Shown: piece after piece, positions 15,699 through 25,642 of the stretch
How positions within the stretch are numbered: the first letter of the stretch is position 1
Layout of the letters: each line of letters starts with the position of its first letter
Assembly (NCBI RefSeq): GCF_965278975.1
Contig: NZ_OZ257126.1
Location: 3,596,001 to 3,660,000 of the forward strand
DNA from: Ferrovibrio sp965278975
GTDB lineage: Bacteria > Pseudomonadota > Alphaproteobacteria > Ferrovibrionales > Ferrovibrionaceae
Direction of reading: 5' to 3'
Length of the DNA: 64,000 bases
Translations under genes and position numbers: made by a program
The notes under the pieces: generated by a model
The model's input: only the letters and a program-made list of their open reading frames with translations
What the model was told of the DNA's origin: nothing
The model's database searches: none

Positions 15699-16177
15699 GG
15701 CAGGTCCTCTTGCCCAGTGGGTATTTGCTCGGTAGCTTTGCGGTAGGCCTCGATCGGCTCGCGTATCCAGTCCGGGATGGTCACCGAGCGCACCGCCTTG
15801 TCGTCGATGATGCAGGAGACCAGTTCGCCGGTGAAGCAGCCTTCGCCGGCGGCGTTGCGGCCGACGACATGGAAGGTGATGGTGGAACGGGTGAGGCGCG
15901 GGATGCGCAGTTCCACGGTGAAGGGATCGGCGGCGCGGATCGGCTTCTGGAAATCCAGCTTCGAACTGACCGTCGGCGAACCGAGATTATGGCGCTGGTG
16001 CAGGTGATACCAGCTGATGCCGATCTGCTCGCGCCAGAAGGCTTCCACCGTCTCGATCACATAATCGAGGAATTGCGTGGTGTAGATGATGCCGGCCGGA
16101 TCGGCCTCGCCCCATTGCACCACGCGCTCGATGGCAAACAGGCGGTCAGGCGAATAGGGCGGCGGCACGGGCTTCAT
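15695..16177 (-). CDS. Hot-dog acyl-CoA thioesterase (4-hydroxybenzoyl-CoA thioesterase / YbgC-like)
   Basis: A 160-residue hot-dog fold enzyme. The active-site segment VQWGEADPAGIIYTTQFLDY has the Asp of the 4-hydroxybenzoyl-CoA thioesterase family, and SPTVSSKLDFQKPIRAADPFTVELRI is the following beta strand region. It hydrolyses an acyl- or aroyl-CoA. Its position directly after boxB suggests release of dead-end CoA esters or control of CoA pools during benzoate use; that link is inferred from context. The stop overlaps gpt by 4 bases. Confidence 0.85.
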   Translation of the reverse strand: MKPVPPPYSPDRLFAIERVVQWGEADPAGIIYTTQFLDYVIETVEAFWREQIGISWYHLHQRHNLGSPTVSSKLDFQKPIRAADPFTVELRIPRLTRSTITFHVVGRNAAGEGCFTGELVSCIIDDKAVRSVTIPDWIREPIEAYRKATEQIPTGQEDLP

Positions 16178-16202
16178 GGCGCCGGACTATACACAGGGCG
16201 GG

Positions 16203-16246
16203 GACGTAAAAAAAGAAGGGGCTCCAACCATTTTGGCGGGAGCCCC
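16203..16246 (-). terminator. Rho-independent terminator after boxB
   Basis: On the minus strand an 8-bp perfect stem (GGGGCTCC at 16218-16225 paired with GGAGCCCC at 16239-16246) is followed by a T-rich tract read from 16217 down to about 16207. It lies 25 bases after the boxB stop and before the thioesterase start. Confidence 0.85.
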
Positions 16247-16270
16247 GGGGGATTGAATGGAGGTAGCGGT

Positions 16271-17683
16271 TCAGGCCCGAACGTATTCGAAATCCACCGG
16301 CATGTTGTTGATGCCGCGGGCCGGTGGGGCGATCCAGTTGGCATATTTGCCGATCTCGGTGACGGCATGCATCAGGCTGATGACGTAGAGGCGGTCCTCC
16401 TCGGTTGGCAGCCACTTGTGATGCCGGGCATCCCATTCGGCCTGGCTGATGATGTGGCCCTGGGGATCGACGCGCAGTTCGGAGAACTGGCCGATCTGGC
16501 GGTGGAAGGCACGGTGCGGCAGCTTCAGCTCGAAGTCGATGCCGGCGCGCTTGATGGTCTGGTTCCAGCGCATCACGCCGCGCGCGCAATCGGCCACATA
16601 ATCATCGCGCAGGCGCTCGTTCAGCGCGGTCAGCGCCGATTCTTCCTTCTCGCGGAAGCCATCGCCATGCACTTCCAGCACCTTGTAGGCCGCATCGGTC
16701 AGCTTGTGGTCATCGCTGATGCGGGTCTCATCAAAGCGGCCCTTGATGCCCATGGTGTAGTAGTTGGCGGCGTTGGTGGAGATTTCCGAGCCGAACAGAT
16801 CGAGCGACACCGAGAAATGGAAGTTGAGATATTTCTGGAGCGTCGGCAGATCGATCACGCCATGCTTGCGCACGTCGTCGGTCTTGAAATCGCGCATGAT
16901 CTCGCAGGTACGCTGCAGCACGCGGTTGATGCCGGTTTCGCCCACGAACATGTGGTGCGCTTCCTCGGTGAGCATGAAACGGCAGGTGCGCGACAGCGGA
17001 TCGAAGCCGCTTTCCGCCAACGAGGCAAGCTGGAACTTGCCGTCGCGGTCGGTGAAGAAGGTGAACATGAAGAAGCTGAGCCAGTCCGGCGTCGCCTCGT
17101 TGAAGGCGCCGAGGATGCGCGGCTTGTCGGCATCGCCGGAGCGGCGCTGCAACAGGGCCTCGGCTTCCTCGCGGCCATCGCGGCCGAAATAAGCATCCAG
17201 CAGGTAGACCATGGCCCAGAGATGGCGGCCTTCCTCCACGTTGATCTGGAACAGGTTGCGCAGATCATAGAGCGACGGGCAGGTCTGGCCCAAGAGGCGC
17301 TGCTGTTCCACCGAGGCCGGCTCGGTATCGCCCTGGGTTACGATCAGTCGGCGCAGCACGCCGCGATATTCGCCGGGCACTTCCTGCCAGGCATCGTCGC
17401 CCTTGTGGTCGCCGAAATTCACCTTGCGGCCGGCTTCCGGCTCGGCCAGGAAAATGCCCCAGCGGTAGTCCGGCATCTTCACATAGCCGAAATTCGCCCA
17501 GCCCTGGGCATCGACGCTGATGGCGGTGCGCAGATAAGCCTCGCGCGCCTGGAAGCCCGCCGGGCCCATATCCTGCCACCAGTCGAGGAATTTCGGCTGC
17601 CAGTCCTCCAGCGCGCGCTGCAGGCGGCGATTGTCGGAGAGGTTGACGTTATTCGGGATGCGCGAAGCGTAGTCGATCGCCAT
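16271..17683 (-). CDS. boxB: Benzoyl-CoA 2,3-epoxidase, oxygenase subunit BoxB
   Basis: A 470-residue diiron oxygenase subunit that epoxidises benzoyl-CoA with molecular oxygen in the aerobic CoA-dependent benzoate pathway. Full family length. Diagnostic stretches include SDNRRLQRALEDWQPKFLDWW, QINVEEGRHLWAMVYLLDAYFG with carboxylate/His ligands, RFMLTEEAHHMFVGETGI, and the C-terminal IGKYANWIAPPARGINNMP. It follows boxC by 2 bases and is followed by a terminator. BoxB needs electrons from the reductase BoxA in studied bacteria; no boxA is present in this window, and a flavodoxin is encoded in the divergent operon. Confidence 0.97.
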   Translation of the reverse strand: MAIDYASRIPNNVNLSDNRRLQRALEDWQPKFLDWWQDMGPAGFQAREAYLRTAISVDAQGWANFGYVKMPDYRWGIFLAEPEAGRKVNFGDHKGDDAWQEVPGEYRGVLRRLIVTQGDTEPASVEQQRLLGQTCPSLYDLRNLFQINVEEGRHLWAMVYLLDAYFGRDGREEAEALLQRRSGDADKPRILGAFNEATPDWLSFFMFTFFTDRDGKFQLASLAESGFDPLSRTCRFMLTEEAHHMFVGETGINRVLQRTCEIMRDFKTDDVRKHGVIDLPTLQKYLNFHFSVSLDLFGSEISTNAANYYTMGIKGRFDETRISDDHKLTDAAYKVLEVHGDGFREKEESALTALNERLRDDYVADCARGVMRWNQTIKRAGIDFELKLPHRAFHRQIGQFSELRVDPQGHIISQAEWDARHHKWLPTEEDRLYVISLMHAVTEIGKYANWIAPPARGINNMPVDFEYVRA

Positions 17684-17685
17684 GG

Positions 17686-19362
<1,677 letters not shown>

Positions 19363-19388
19363 GGCGTTTCACCCCTTGAACGTGACCG

Positions 19389-19414
19389 GCATTATAATGC
19401 AGTTTTTTAACTGC
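19389..19414 (-). promoter_or_regulatory. boxC promoter with BoxR-type palindrome
   Basis: GCATTATAATGC (19389-19400) is a perfect 12-bp palindrome overlapping a second inverted repeat GCAGTT-TTTT-AACTGC (19399-19414). On the minus strand a TATAAT lies inside the first palindrome, with TTGAGC 16 bases upstream, giving a plausible -10/-35 pair for boxC. The same 12-mer recurs beside boxR at 20342-20353. BzdR/BoxR proteins of Azoarcus bind TGCA-containing sites and TGCA is present here. Confidence 0.7.
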
Positions 19415-19421
19415 TCAAGAA

Positions 19422-20336
19422 TTATTTTGCAGGGGCGAGCCAGCCCGGATGTGCCCGCAGGGCCGTCAGCAATTCCGCGCTGGCGGCATCCACCGGCTTG
19501 CCGGCGGTATCGAAGGCCATGTCGGCCTTGGCATAGAGCGTTTCGCGCTGGGCCAGGATGCGCTTGAGGTCGCCCATGGCTTCCGACATCCCGGCCATCG
19601 GCCGCATGTCACCTTGCGCGATTACCCGGCCCATATGTTCCTCGGGCCGCGCCTTGAGCCAGATGGTGAAGCAATTGGCCAGCAGATGCGCGAAGGTGCC
19701 GGGCTCGGACGGCAGCGAACCGCCGCTGGCGATAACGGCGGGCGCGCGTTCGGCGGTGACGCGCTCCAGCGCGCGGCGCTCGAAGCGGCGATAGGCGCCC
19801 TGGCCGTAGAGATCGAAAATCTCGTTGAGCGACAGCCCGGCCTCGATCTCGATTTCCTTGGCCATTTCCACAAAATGCAGCCCCAGGCCGGCGGCGAGGC
19901 GCTGGCCCAAAGTGGTCTTGCCGGCGCCGCGCAGGCCGATCAGGGCGATATGGCGCTTCACGGCGGGGGCGACGCCGAAGCGTTCGCGGATGACAGCTTG
20001 CAGATCCTGCTGCTGCGCCGGGGTCAGTTCCTCGATCTGCTGCAGCAGCAGGGCAAGGTCGACGCCGTATTTCGGCCGGTCGGCGAGGAAATCGCCAATC
20101 GGCAAATCCATCGCCTGGGCGATCTGGCGCAGCAGAAGAATCGAGATATTGCCGGCGCCGGTTTCAAGCTGAGCGAGGTAGCGTTCGGAAACCCCGGAAT
20201 CCCGGGCCAGGATCTTGCGGCTCATGCCGCGCCGGGCGCGGGCATTGCGCACCCGCTCGCCCACCGCCGCGAGGAAAGCCTGGTCTGCGTTATCCGCCGC
20301 TGCGGCGACGGGAGATTGTTCCGGTGCTTTGACCAT
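19422..20336 (-). CDS. boxR: BoxR/BzdR-type transcriptional regulator (XRE HTH fused to shikimate-kinase-like domain)
   Basis: A ~304-residue repressor-type protein. The N-terminal XRE helix-turn-helix is at about residues 25-80 (RVRNARARRGMSRKILARDSGVSERYLAQLE). A shikimate-kinase-like domain from ~130 has P-loop GLRGAGKTT, which in BzdR/BoxR binds benzoyl-CoA and relieves repression. I chose ATG 20336 (MVKAPEQ); the alternative at 20345 would start inside the operator palindrome. It lies upstream of boxC on the same strand and divergent from flavodoxin-ligase genes; the palindrome next to its start implies autoregulation. Confidence 0.93.
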   Translation of the reverse strand: MVKAPEQSPVAAAADNADQAFLAAVGERVRNARARRGMSRKILARDSGVSERYLAQLETGAGNISILLLRQIAQAMDLPIGDFLADRPKYGVDLALLLQQIEELTPAQQQDLQAVIRERFGVAPAVKRHIALIGLRGAGKTTLGQRLAAGLGLHFVEMAKEIEIEAGLSLNEIFDLYGQGAYRRFERRALERVTAERAPAVIASGGSLPSEPGTFAHLLANCFTIWLKARPEEHMGRVIAQGDMRPMAGMSEAMGDLKRILAQRETLYAKADMAFDTAGKPVDAASAELLTALRAHPGWLAPAK

Positions 20337-20341
20337 AACAT

Positions 20342-20353
20342 GCATTATAATGC
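20342..20353. promoter_or_regulatory. BoxR-type operator between boxR and the flavodoxin operon
   Basis: GCATTATAATGC, identical to the palindrome before boxC, flanked by TGCA (20341-20344). It lies 6 bases from the boxR start and ~78 bases before the flavodoxin start, so one bound repressor could close both divergent promoters. A TATAAT is present on each strand inside the site; no strong -35 was identified for either direction. Confidence 0.68.
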
Positions 20354-20430
20354 TTTTTGGGCTGGAACGCCAGAAATCCCTGCGCTATATTTCGGCCTCT
20401 TTTGGAAAACAGTGGCGTAAGAGGGTGATC

Positions 20431-20898
20431 ATGCAGGTGAGTATTCTGGTCGGCACCATGACCGGCACGGCGGAGATCGTGGCCGGCGATGTGAAGAAGG
20501 CGCTGGAGGCCGAGGGCCATGGCGTCGACGTGCTGCTGATGGACAATCTGAAGGCCGATGTGTTCGCCCGCCCGGGCGCCTTCCTGATCTGCACCTCCAC
20601 CTACGGCCAGGGCGACGTACCCGACAATGCTCGCGATTTCTATGCCGATCTCGACAAGGCGCGCCCGGACCTGACCGGCAAGCTGGCCGGCGTGATCGGC
20701 CTGGGCGACACCACCTATGGCGACACGTTCAACAATGGCGGCGCCCAGTTTGAACAGATCCTGCGCGATCTTGGCGCCACCCTGGTGGGCGAGCGCATGC
20801 AGCACAATGCTTCCGGCACCACGCTGCCGGAAGAAGATGGCGTTGCCTGGGCGTTGGATTGGGTGAAGGCAGTAGAGCCGCTACAGGCCGCTGCCTAA
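20431..20898 (+). CDS. Flavodoxin (MioC / CPR FMN-domain type)
   Basis: A 155-residue FMN-binding flavodoxin. The phosphate loop is VGTMTGTAEIVAG near the N-terminus; aromatic and loop residues for the isoalloxazine ring are in CTSTYGQGDVPDNA and GLGDTTYGDTFNNGG. I chose ATG 20431 because GAGGG lies just upstream and the family starts here; the longer frame to 20215 overlaps boxR. It begins the divergent benzoate operon and lies 37 bases before the benzoate-CoA ligase. Since boxA is absent, it may carry electrons to BoxB; this is inference from location only. Confidence 0.9.
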   Translation: MQVSILVGTMTGTAEIVAGDVKKALEAEGHGVDVLLMDNLKADVFARPGAFLICTSTYGQGDVPDNARDFYADLDKARPDLTGKLAGVIGLGDTTYGDTFNNGGAQFEQILRDLGATLVGERMQHNASGTTLPEEDGVAWALDWVKAVEPLQAAA

Positions 20899-20935
20899 CT
20901 CTAAAAAACAAGAAAACGGTTTCTGGGAGGAGACC

Positions 20936-22486
20936 ATGCCGCGCTTTCTCGAACTGCCGCGGCGGTATAACGCCGCCAGCCATTTCGTCGACCGGCATAT
21001 CGCCGAGGGCCGTGGCACCAAGGTCGCGTTCATCGACGACCGGGGCAGCCACAGCTATGCCGATCTGGCGGCGCGGGTGAACCGTGCCGGCAATCTGCTC
21101 AAATCCCTCGGCGTGCAGCGCGAGCAGCGTGTGCTGATGGCGATGCTGGACAGTATCGACTTCCCGGCGATGTTCTTCGGCGCCATGAAGATCGGCGCCG
21201 TGCCGGTGCCGGTGAATACGTTGCTGCCTACCGCCGATTATGACTTCCTGCTGCGCGACAGCCGCGCCGTGGTGCTGGCGGTATCGGATGCGCTGCTGGA
21301 GAAATTCCGTCCCATCGTCAACGACCAGCCCTATCTGAAGCAGGTGCTGGTCTCGGGCCGCGTGGCACCCACCATCAAGCCACTGGAAACCCTGCTGGCC
21401 GAGCAATCGGACCAGTTGGAGACCACCGACACCACGCCGGACGATATCGGCTTCTGGCTCTATTCCTCTGGCTCCACCGGCAAGCCGAAAGGCGCCATGC
21501 ATCTGCATGGCGATCTGGTGCATACCGCCGTGCTCTATGCCGAGGAGGTGCTGGGTATCCGCGAGAGCGACGTGGTGTTCTCGGCGGCGAAGCTGTTCTT
21601 CGCCTATGGCATGGGCAATGCCATGACCTTCCCGCTGCATGTCGGCGCCACCGCCGTGCTGATGGCCGAGCGGCCGACGCCGCAAAGCGTGATGGCGCGG
21701 CTGAAGCAAAATGAACCGACCATCTTCTATGGCGTGCCGACGCTCTATGCCGCCATCCTCGCTGACGCGACAATCACGCGCGAGAGCGCCTCGCCCAAAT
21801 TGCGGCAATGCGTTTCGGCGGGTGAGGCTTTGCCCGAAGATATCGCCCGGCGCTGGGATCAGCGTTTCGGTGTCTCGATCCTGGATGGCATCGGCTCCAC
21901 CGAGATGCTGCATATCTTCGTGTCGAACCGGCCCGACGACATCCGCCATGGCACTACCGGCAAGGCGGTGCCGGGCTACGATCTGCGCATCGTCGATGAG
22001 CAGGGCCGCGATGTGGCTGATGGCGAGATCGGTGAATTGCTGGTGGCCGGGCCGTCCTGCTGCGTCGCCTACTGGAACAACCGCGCCAAGAGCCTCGCCA
22101 CGTTCCACGGCCCCTGGACCCGCACTGGCGATAAATACACCCGCGACAAGGATGGCTATTACGCCTATGCCGGCCGTTCCGACGACATGCTGAAAGTCAG
22201 CGGCATCTGGGTCTCACCCTTCGAGGTCGAGTCCGCGCTGATGGGGCATGATAAAGTTCTGGAAGCCGCCGTGGTGGCGAATGAGGACACCGACAAGCTG
22301 GTCAAGCCCAAGGCCTATGTGGTGACACGCGATGGCGTGAGCGCCGATGCAGCCCTGGCCGCCGAGTTGCAGCAATTCGTGAAAGAGCGTCTGGCGCCGC
22401 ATAAATACCCGCGCTGGGTCGAATTCGTTGCTGAACTGCCCAAGACCGCGACGGGCAAGATCCAGCGTTTCAAGCTCAGGCAATGA
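20936..22486 (+). CDS. Benzoate-CoA ligase
   Basis: A 516-residue AMP-forming acyl-CoA synthetase. Motifs: P-loop YSSGSTGKPKGAMHLHGD, GIGSTEMLHIFVSN, YAGRSDDMLKVSGIWVSPFEVE hinge and catalytic Lys in TGKIQRFKLR. The start (PRRYNAASHFVDRHIAEGRG) and the LFFAYGMGNAMTFPL and GSTEMLHIF wording are those of benzoate-CoA ligases (BadA/BclA family). It activates benzoate to benzoyl-CoA, the substrate of BoxB and likely inducer for BoxR. A good ribosome site (GGGAGGAG) precedes the start. The next gene overlaps by 4 bases. Confidence 0.95.
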   Translation: MPRFLELPRRYNAASHFVDRHIAEGRGTKVAFIDDRGSHSYADLAARVNRAGNLLKSLGVQREQRVLMAMLDSIDFPAMFFGAMKIGAVPVPVNTLLPTADYDFLLRDSRAVVLAVSDALLEKFRPIVNDQPYLKQVLVSGRVAPTIKPLETLLAEQSDQLETTDTTPDDIGFWLYSSGSTGKPKGAMHLHGDLVHTAVLYAEEVLGIRESDVVFSAAKLFFAYGMGNAMTFPLHVGATAVLMAERPTPQSVMARLKQNEPTIFYGVPTLYAAILADATITRESASPKLRQCVSAGEALPEDIARRWDQRFGVSILDGIGSTEMLHIFVSNRPDDIRHGTTGKAVPGYDLRIVDEQGRDVADGEIGELLVAGPSCCVAYWNNRAKSLATFHGPWTRTGDKYTRDKDGYYAYAGRSDDMLKVSGIWVSPFEVESALMGHDKVLEAAVVANEDTDKLVKPKAYVVTRDGVSADAALAAELQQFVKERLAPHKYPRWVEFVAELPKTATGKIQRFKLRQ

Positions 22487-23295
22487 TGCAGTTCGCAGAG
22501 ATGCAGTTCGCGCAGATTCCGGGCGGCCGCATCGAGTATCGCTGGATCGGCCCGCAGGACATGGACATGCCTGTGCTGGTTTTCCTGCATGAAGGCCTCG
22601 GCTGCGTTGCCATGTGGCGCGACTTTCCCGATAGCGTTGCCGCCGCCACCGGCCTGCCGGTGCTGGTCTACAGCCGCATCGGCTATGGCGCATCTAGCCC
22701 TTGCGCGCTGCCGCGCCCGATCACCTACATGCATGATGATGCGCTGATCCATCTGCCGCATCTGCTCGCGGCGCTTGGCATCCGGTGCCATATCCTGATC
22801 GGCCATTCCGATGGCGCTTCGATCGCGCTGATCCATGCCGGCAGCAATCCACCACCCGACCTGCTCGGTATTGCCGTGATGGCGCCGCACAGCTATGGCG
22901 AGGCGGTGTCATTCGGCTCGATCCAGGCGGCCCATGCCGCTTATGCCACGGGCGACCTGCGCGCGCGGCTGGCAAAATATCACGGCGACAATGTCGATTG
23001 CGCCTTCCGGGGCTGGTGCGATTCCTGGCTCAACCCGGATTTCGGCCATTGGAATATCGAGGCGGAAGTGGCGCGGATCACGCTGCCGGTGCTGGCCATC
23101 CAGGGCGAGGGCGACGAATACGGCACGCTGCGCCAGATCGAGACGATCAAGACGCTGGCCAAGGGCAGGGTAGAGACGCTGGTGCTGCCGCAATGCGGCC
23201 ACTCGCCGCACAAGGACCAGCCCGAGGCGGTATGTCAGGCAATCGCCGGATTCACGGCGGCGCTTCGTCGAGGAATGCCACCACAGGGCAATTGA
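22483..23295 (+). CDS. Alpha/beta hydrolase of the benzoate operon
   Basis: A 270-residue alpha/beta hydrolase. Oxyanion region VFLHEGLGCVAMWRDFP, nucleophile elbow GHSDGAS, probable acid in GEGDEYG and His in PQCGHSPHKDQP. It starts within the ligase stop (overlap of 4 bases) so it is translationally coupled. Such hydrolases accompany box genes elsewhere; a role on a lactone or CoA-ester product is a contextual guess. A second ATG 18 bases downstream is possible. The 3' end overlaps the convergent lipoprotein gene by 44 bases. Confidence 0.85.
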   Translation: MMQFAEMQFAQIPGGRIEYRWIGPQDMDMPVLVFLHEGLGCVAMWRDFPDSVAAATGLPVLVYSRIGYGASSPCALPRPITYMHDDALIHLPHLLAALGIRCHILIGHSDGASIALIHAGSNPPPDLLGIAVMAPHSYGEAVSFGSIQAAHAAYATGDLRARLAKYHGDNVDCAFRGWCDSWLNPDFGHWNIEAEVARITLPVLAIQGEGDEYGTLRQIETIKTLAKGRVETLVLPQCGHSPHKDQPEAVCQAIAGFTAALRRGMPPQGN

Positions 23296-24313
23296 CGGTG
23301 ATGCCGCTCGGCTCCACCGCCTTGCCATCGGGGCCGCTCAAGGCATTGCCATAAAGCCGGTAGATCGCCGCCTGATTGCTCTGGCGCGCATTCTGTCCCG
23401 TTGCCACCGCCGCATCGCTCCAGCGCAGCAGGGTGACACTCCAGAGCGGCGAATAGCCGCTGGCCGTCCTGCCGGTGGGAAACGCGGTCAGCACATTGCC
23501 CGGCGCGCCGAGCATGGCGGCATTGCCCAGGCTGGCTTCGGCATCGATGTGGCCATGGCGCAGCAGATGCACCAAGCCCTGACCGCTGCCATTGATGAAA
23601 GCCAGCAGGCCGATATCGCCATCGCCTTTGCCCAGTTCCGGCACAAAGGTGGCGCGTTCCAATGCGGCCACGCCAGGATCGGAGGCTTCGCTGCTGAAAT
23701 ACAGCACGCGCCTTCCTTCGGCGAAGCCGATGCTGAGCTGCAGCGTCATCTGGCGCCGCGCAATGTCGATGGCCAGCACGCGGTCCAGCGTCGTGTCATG
23801 CCGCGCGATCTCGAACGGCCCATCGCCCACGGCAACGATCGGCGCATTCAGCACCGGGCCATCCGGCCCCAGTCGGATGAAAGGCGAGTAGCTGGCTGGT
23901 GCCGTGGCGCCGGGCAGGGCGGTAGCGGGCGGAAAGCCTTCCGGCCCCGGCTGCACCTGGCGGCGCGGGGAGAAATCCGGCGCGGCGGTAAACTCGATCA
24001 CGCCATTCTGCTCGCGCACGCTTTGCACATGGCCGGCGCGTGCCAGCAGCGGCGCATGCACCACGCCGCGCGCCCTGGCATCGGCGGCATCGGATGAATC
24101 GGTGACCACATACCAGACACTGCGGCCCTGTGCCGTGCCGCGATGGAGCGGCAGGGTCGCGGTCATGTTGCCGGCATCCACCGCGATGGCGGAAGCCAGC
24201 ACGATCTTCTCGCGCGGCAGCAGCCTTTCCGGCGCGGTTCCGGGCCTGGCGCAGCCGGCCAGAAAGGGCAGGGCCAGCAGGGCGGCGAGCAGGAAAAGGC
24301 GAGGGATCGGCAT
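23252..24313 (-). CDS. Lipoprotein of unknown function
   Basis: A 353-residue protein with a lipoprotein signal (LFLLAALLALPFLAGC, Cys at about residue 21). The mature part is beta-rich with repeated themes (MTATLPLHRGTAQGRSVWYVVTDSSD... and MTLQLSIGFAEGRRVLYFSSEASD), suggesting two related beta domains, each starting with 'M-T-L-hydrophobic-G-A/G-R-VWYV/VLYF'. I do not recognise a named family. It is convergent with and overlaps the box-operon hydrolase by 44 bases and is divergent from the iron-binding protein gene. Confidence 0.72.
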   Translation of the reverse strand: MPIPRLFLLAALLALPFLAGCARPGTAPERLLPREKIVLASAIAVDAGNMTATLPLHRGTAQGRSVWYVVTDSSDAADARARGVVHAPLLARAGHVQSVREQNGVIEFTAAPDFSPRRQVQPGPEGFPPATALPGATAPASYSPFIRLGPDGPVLNAPIVAVGDGPFEIARHDTTLDRVLAIDIARRQMTLQLSIGFAEGRRVLYFSSEASDPGVAALERATFVPELGKGDGDIGLLAFINGSGQGLVHLLRHGHIDAEASLGNAAMLGAPGNVLTAFPTGRTASGYSPLWSVTLLRWSDAAVATGQNARQSNQAAIYRLYGNALSGPDGKAVEPSGITVNCPVVAFLDEAPP

Positions 24314-24420
24314 GGCGGGTGCTGAACATCCTGGGGGTTGTGGGAGCCTCTGTCAAAAACACCGGCACATAAAAATCCGGGTAAAGATGGGAAATTGACA
24401 ACTTCGTGACCATGCATAAT

Positions 24421-24495
24421 TGCGACTCACTCGCACTTGCGGATGCGGTGGCGTATCGATATTTTACGCGCTGATTATTCTTACTCTCACTCGCA
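24421..24495. promoter_or_regulatory. Putative Fur-family site region upstream of the iron-binding protein
   Basis: TGCGACTCACTCGCA (24421-24435) has arms TGCGA/TCGCA and resembles alphaproteobacterial Fur-type palindromes of the form TGnGAnTCAnTCnCA. A 10-base part, CTCACTCGCA, recurs at 24486-24495, 60 bases on and 24 bases before the start codon. The next gene is an Fe(III) binding protein, so iron control is expected, but the exact regulator (Fur, Irr or another) is not shown. Confidence 0.5.
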
Positions 24496-24518
24496 AAAGG
24501 AACTAGGGAGTGTCCTCC

Positions 24519-25568
24519 ATGATCAAACATCCGACGCGCCGCGCCGCCGCTGCCTTCGGGCTTTCCGCTGCCGCCCTTGCCGCCATTCTGGCGCTGCCGG
24601 GCCAGGCGCTGGCGCAGGGCGAAGTCAATCTCTACTCCTCGCGTCACTACGACACCGACGAGGCGCTCTACACCGAGTTCACCAAGGCCACCGGCATCAA
24701 GGTGAACCGCCTGGAAGCGCGCGAGGATGAACTGATCCAGCGCCTCAAGGCCGAGGGCGACAAGAGCCCGGCCGACGTGGTGATCACGGTCGATGCCGGC
24801 CGCCTCTACCGCGCTCAGGAAATGGGCTTGTTGCAGTCGATCCAGTCGCCTGTGCTCGACAAGGCGATTCCGGCCTATCTGCGCGAGCCCTCGGGCCAGT
24901 GGTTCGGCTTCTCCAAGCGCGCCCGCGTCATCGTGGTGAACAAGGCGCGCGTCTCGCCGGGTTCGATCAGCAGCTACGAGGATCTTGCCGATCCGAAGTG
25001 GAAGGGGAAGGTGGTGATCCGTTCCTCCACCAACGTCTATAACCAGTCGCTGGTCGGCGCCATGATCGCTTCCCAGGGCGAGGAAAAGACCGAAGCCTGG
25101 GCGCGTGGCGTGGTGGCGAACATGGCCCGTCCGCCGAAGGGCGGCGATACCGATCAGCTCAAGGCGGTTGCCGCCGGTGAAGGCGATATCGCGGTGTCGA
25201 ACACCTATTATCTCGCCCGCCTGATGGCCTCGACCAAGCCGGAAGACAAGGAAGTGGCCGACAAGCTGGCGGTGATCTTCCCCAACCAGAAGGACCGCGG
25301 CACTCATGTGAATGTCAGCGGTGCCGGCGTGGCGCGCTATTCGCCGAACAAGGCGAATGCGATCAAGTTCCTGGAATACATGGCCTCGAAGGAAGCCCAG
25401 GGCTATTTCGCCATGGGCAATTATGAATTCCCGGTGGTTGGCGGCGTGAAGCTGCATCCGGTGATCCAGCGCTGGGCCGAATTCAAGGAAGACAATGTCA
25501 ACGCGGCCGTGTTCGGCAAGAACAACGAAGCGGCGCTGAAGCTGATGGACCGCGCCGGCTGGAAGTAA
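24519..25568 (+). CDS. Fe(III) ABC transporter periplasmic binding protein (FutA/AfuA family)
   Basis: A ~349-residue class F binding protein. The signal peptide ends ALPGQALAQ; mature start GEVNLYSSRHYDTDEALY is the FutA hallmark. Other features: SPADVVITVDAGRLYRAQEMGLLQ, FGFSKRARVIVVNK, and the Tyr pair in AVSNTYYLARL, which in this family coordinates ferric iron. The ATG at 24519 has AGGGAG 8 bases upstream; the in-frame GTG at 24510 would overlap that site. A strong terminator follows. The matching permease lies on the opposite strand at 27184-28884 and no ATPase gene is in the window. Confidence 0.95.
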   Translation: MIKHPTRRAAAAFGLSAAALAAILALPGQALAQGEVNLYSSRHYDTDEALYTEFTKATGIKVNRLEAREDELIQRLKAEGDKSPADVVITVDAGRLYRAQEMGLLQSIQSPVLDKAIPAYLREPSGQWFGFSKRARVIVVNKARVSPGSISSYEDLADPKWKGKVVIRSSTNVYNQSLVGAMIASQGEEKTEAWARGVVANMARPPKGGDTDQLKAVAAGEGDIAVSNTYYLARLMASTKPEDKEVADKLAVIFPNQKDRGTHVNVSGAGVARYSPNKANAIKFLEYMASKEAQGYFAMGNYEFPVVGGVKLHPVIQRWAEFKEDNVNAAVFGKNNEAALKLMDRAGWK

Positions 25569-25593
25569 GCTTCCGGCATCAGCTGGAATAGAG

Positions 25594-25624
25594 AAGGGCG
25601 GGAGATCAACTCCCGCCCTTTTTT
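25594..25624 (+). terminator. Rho-independent terminator after the iron-binding protein
   Basis: An 11-bp perfect stem (25594-25604 with 25610-25620), loop ATCAA, followed by a T run. It lies 26 bases after the stop codon, between convergent genes. Confidence 0.93.
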
Positions 25625-25642
25625 GTTTGCTGCGCGCTGTTT

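Noticed and set aside
20338..20353. Palindrome at boxR as a simple -10 region only
   Set aside because: The exact 12-mer recurs at boxC, so it is more than a chance -10 box.
20215..20430. N-terminal extension of the flavodoxin frame
   Set aside because: It overlaps the boxR coding start and operator and has no flavodoxin match; ATG 20431 with GAGGG fits the family.
23796..25457. Minus-strand ORF of ~553 codons
   Set aside because: Antisense to the iron-binding protein and through the promoter region; no family pattern.
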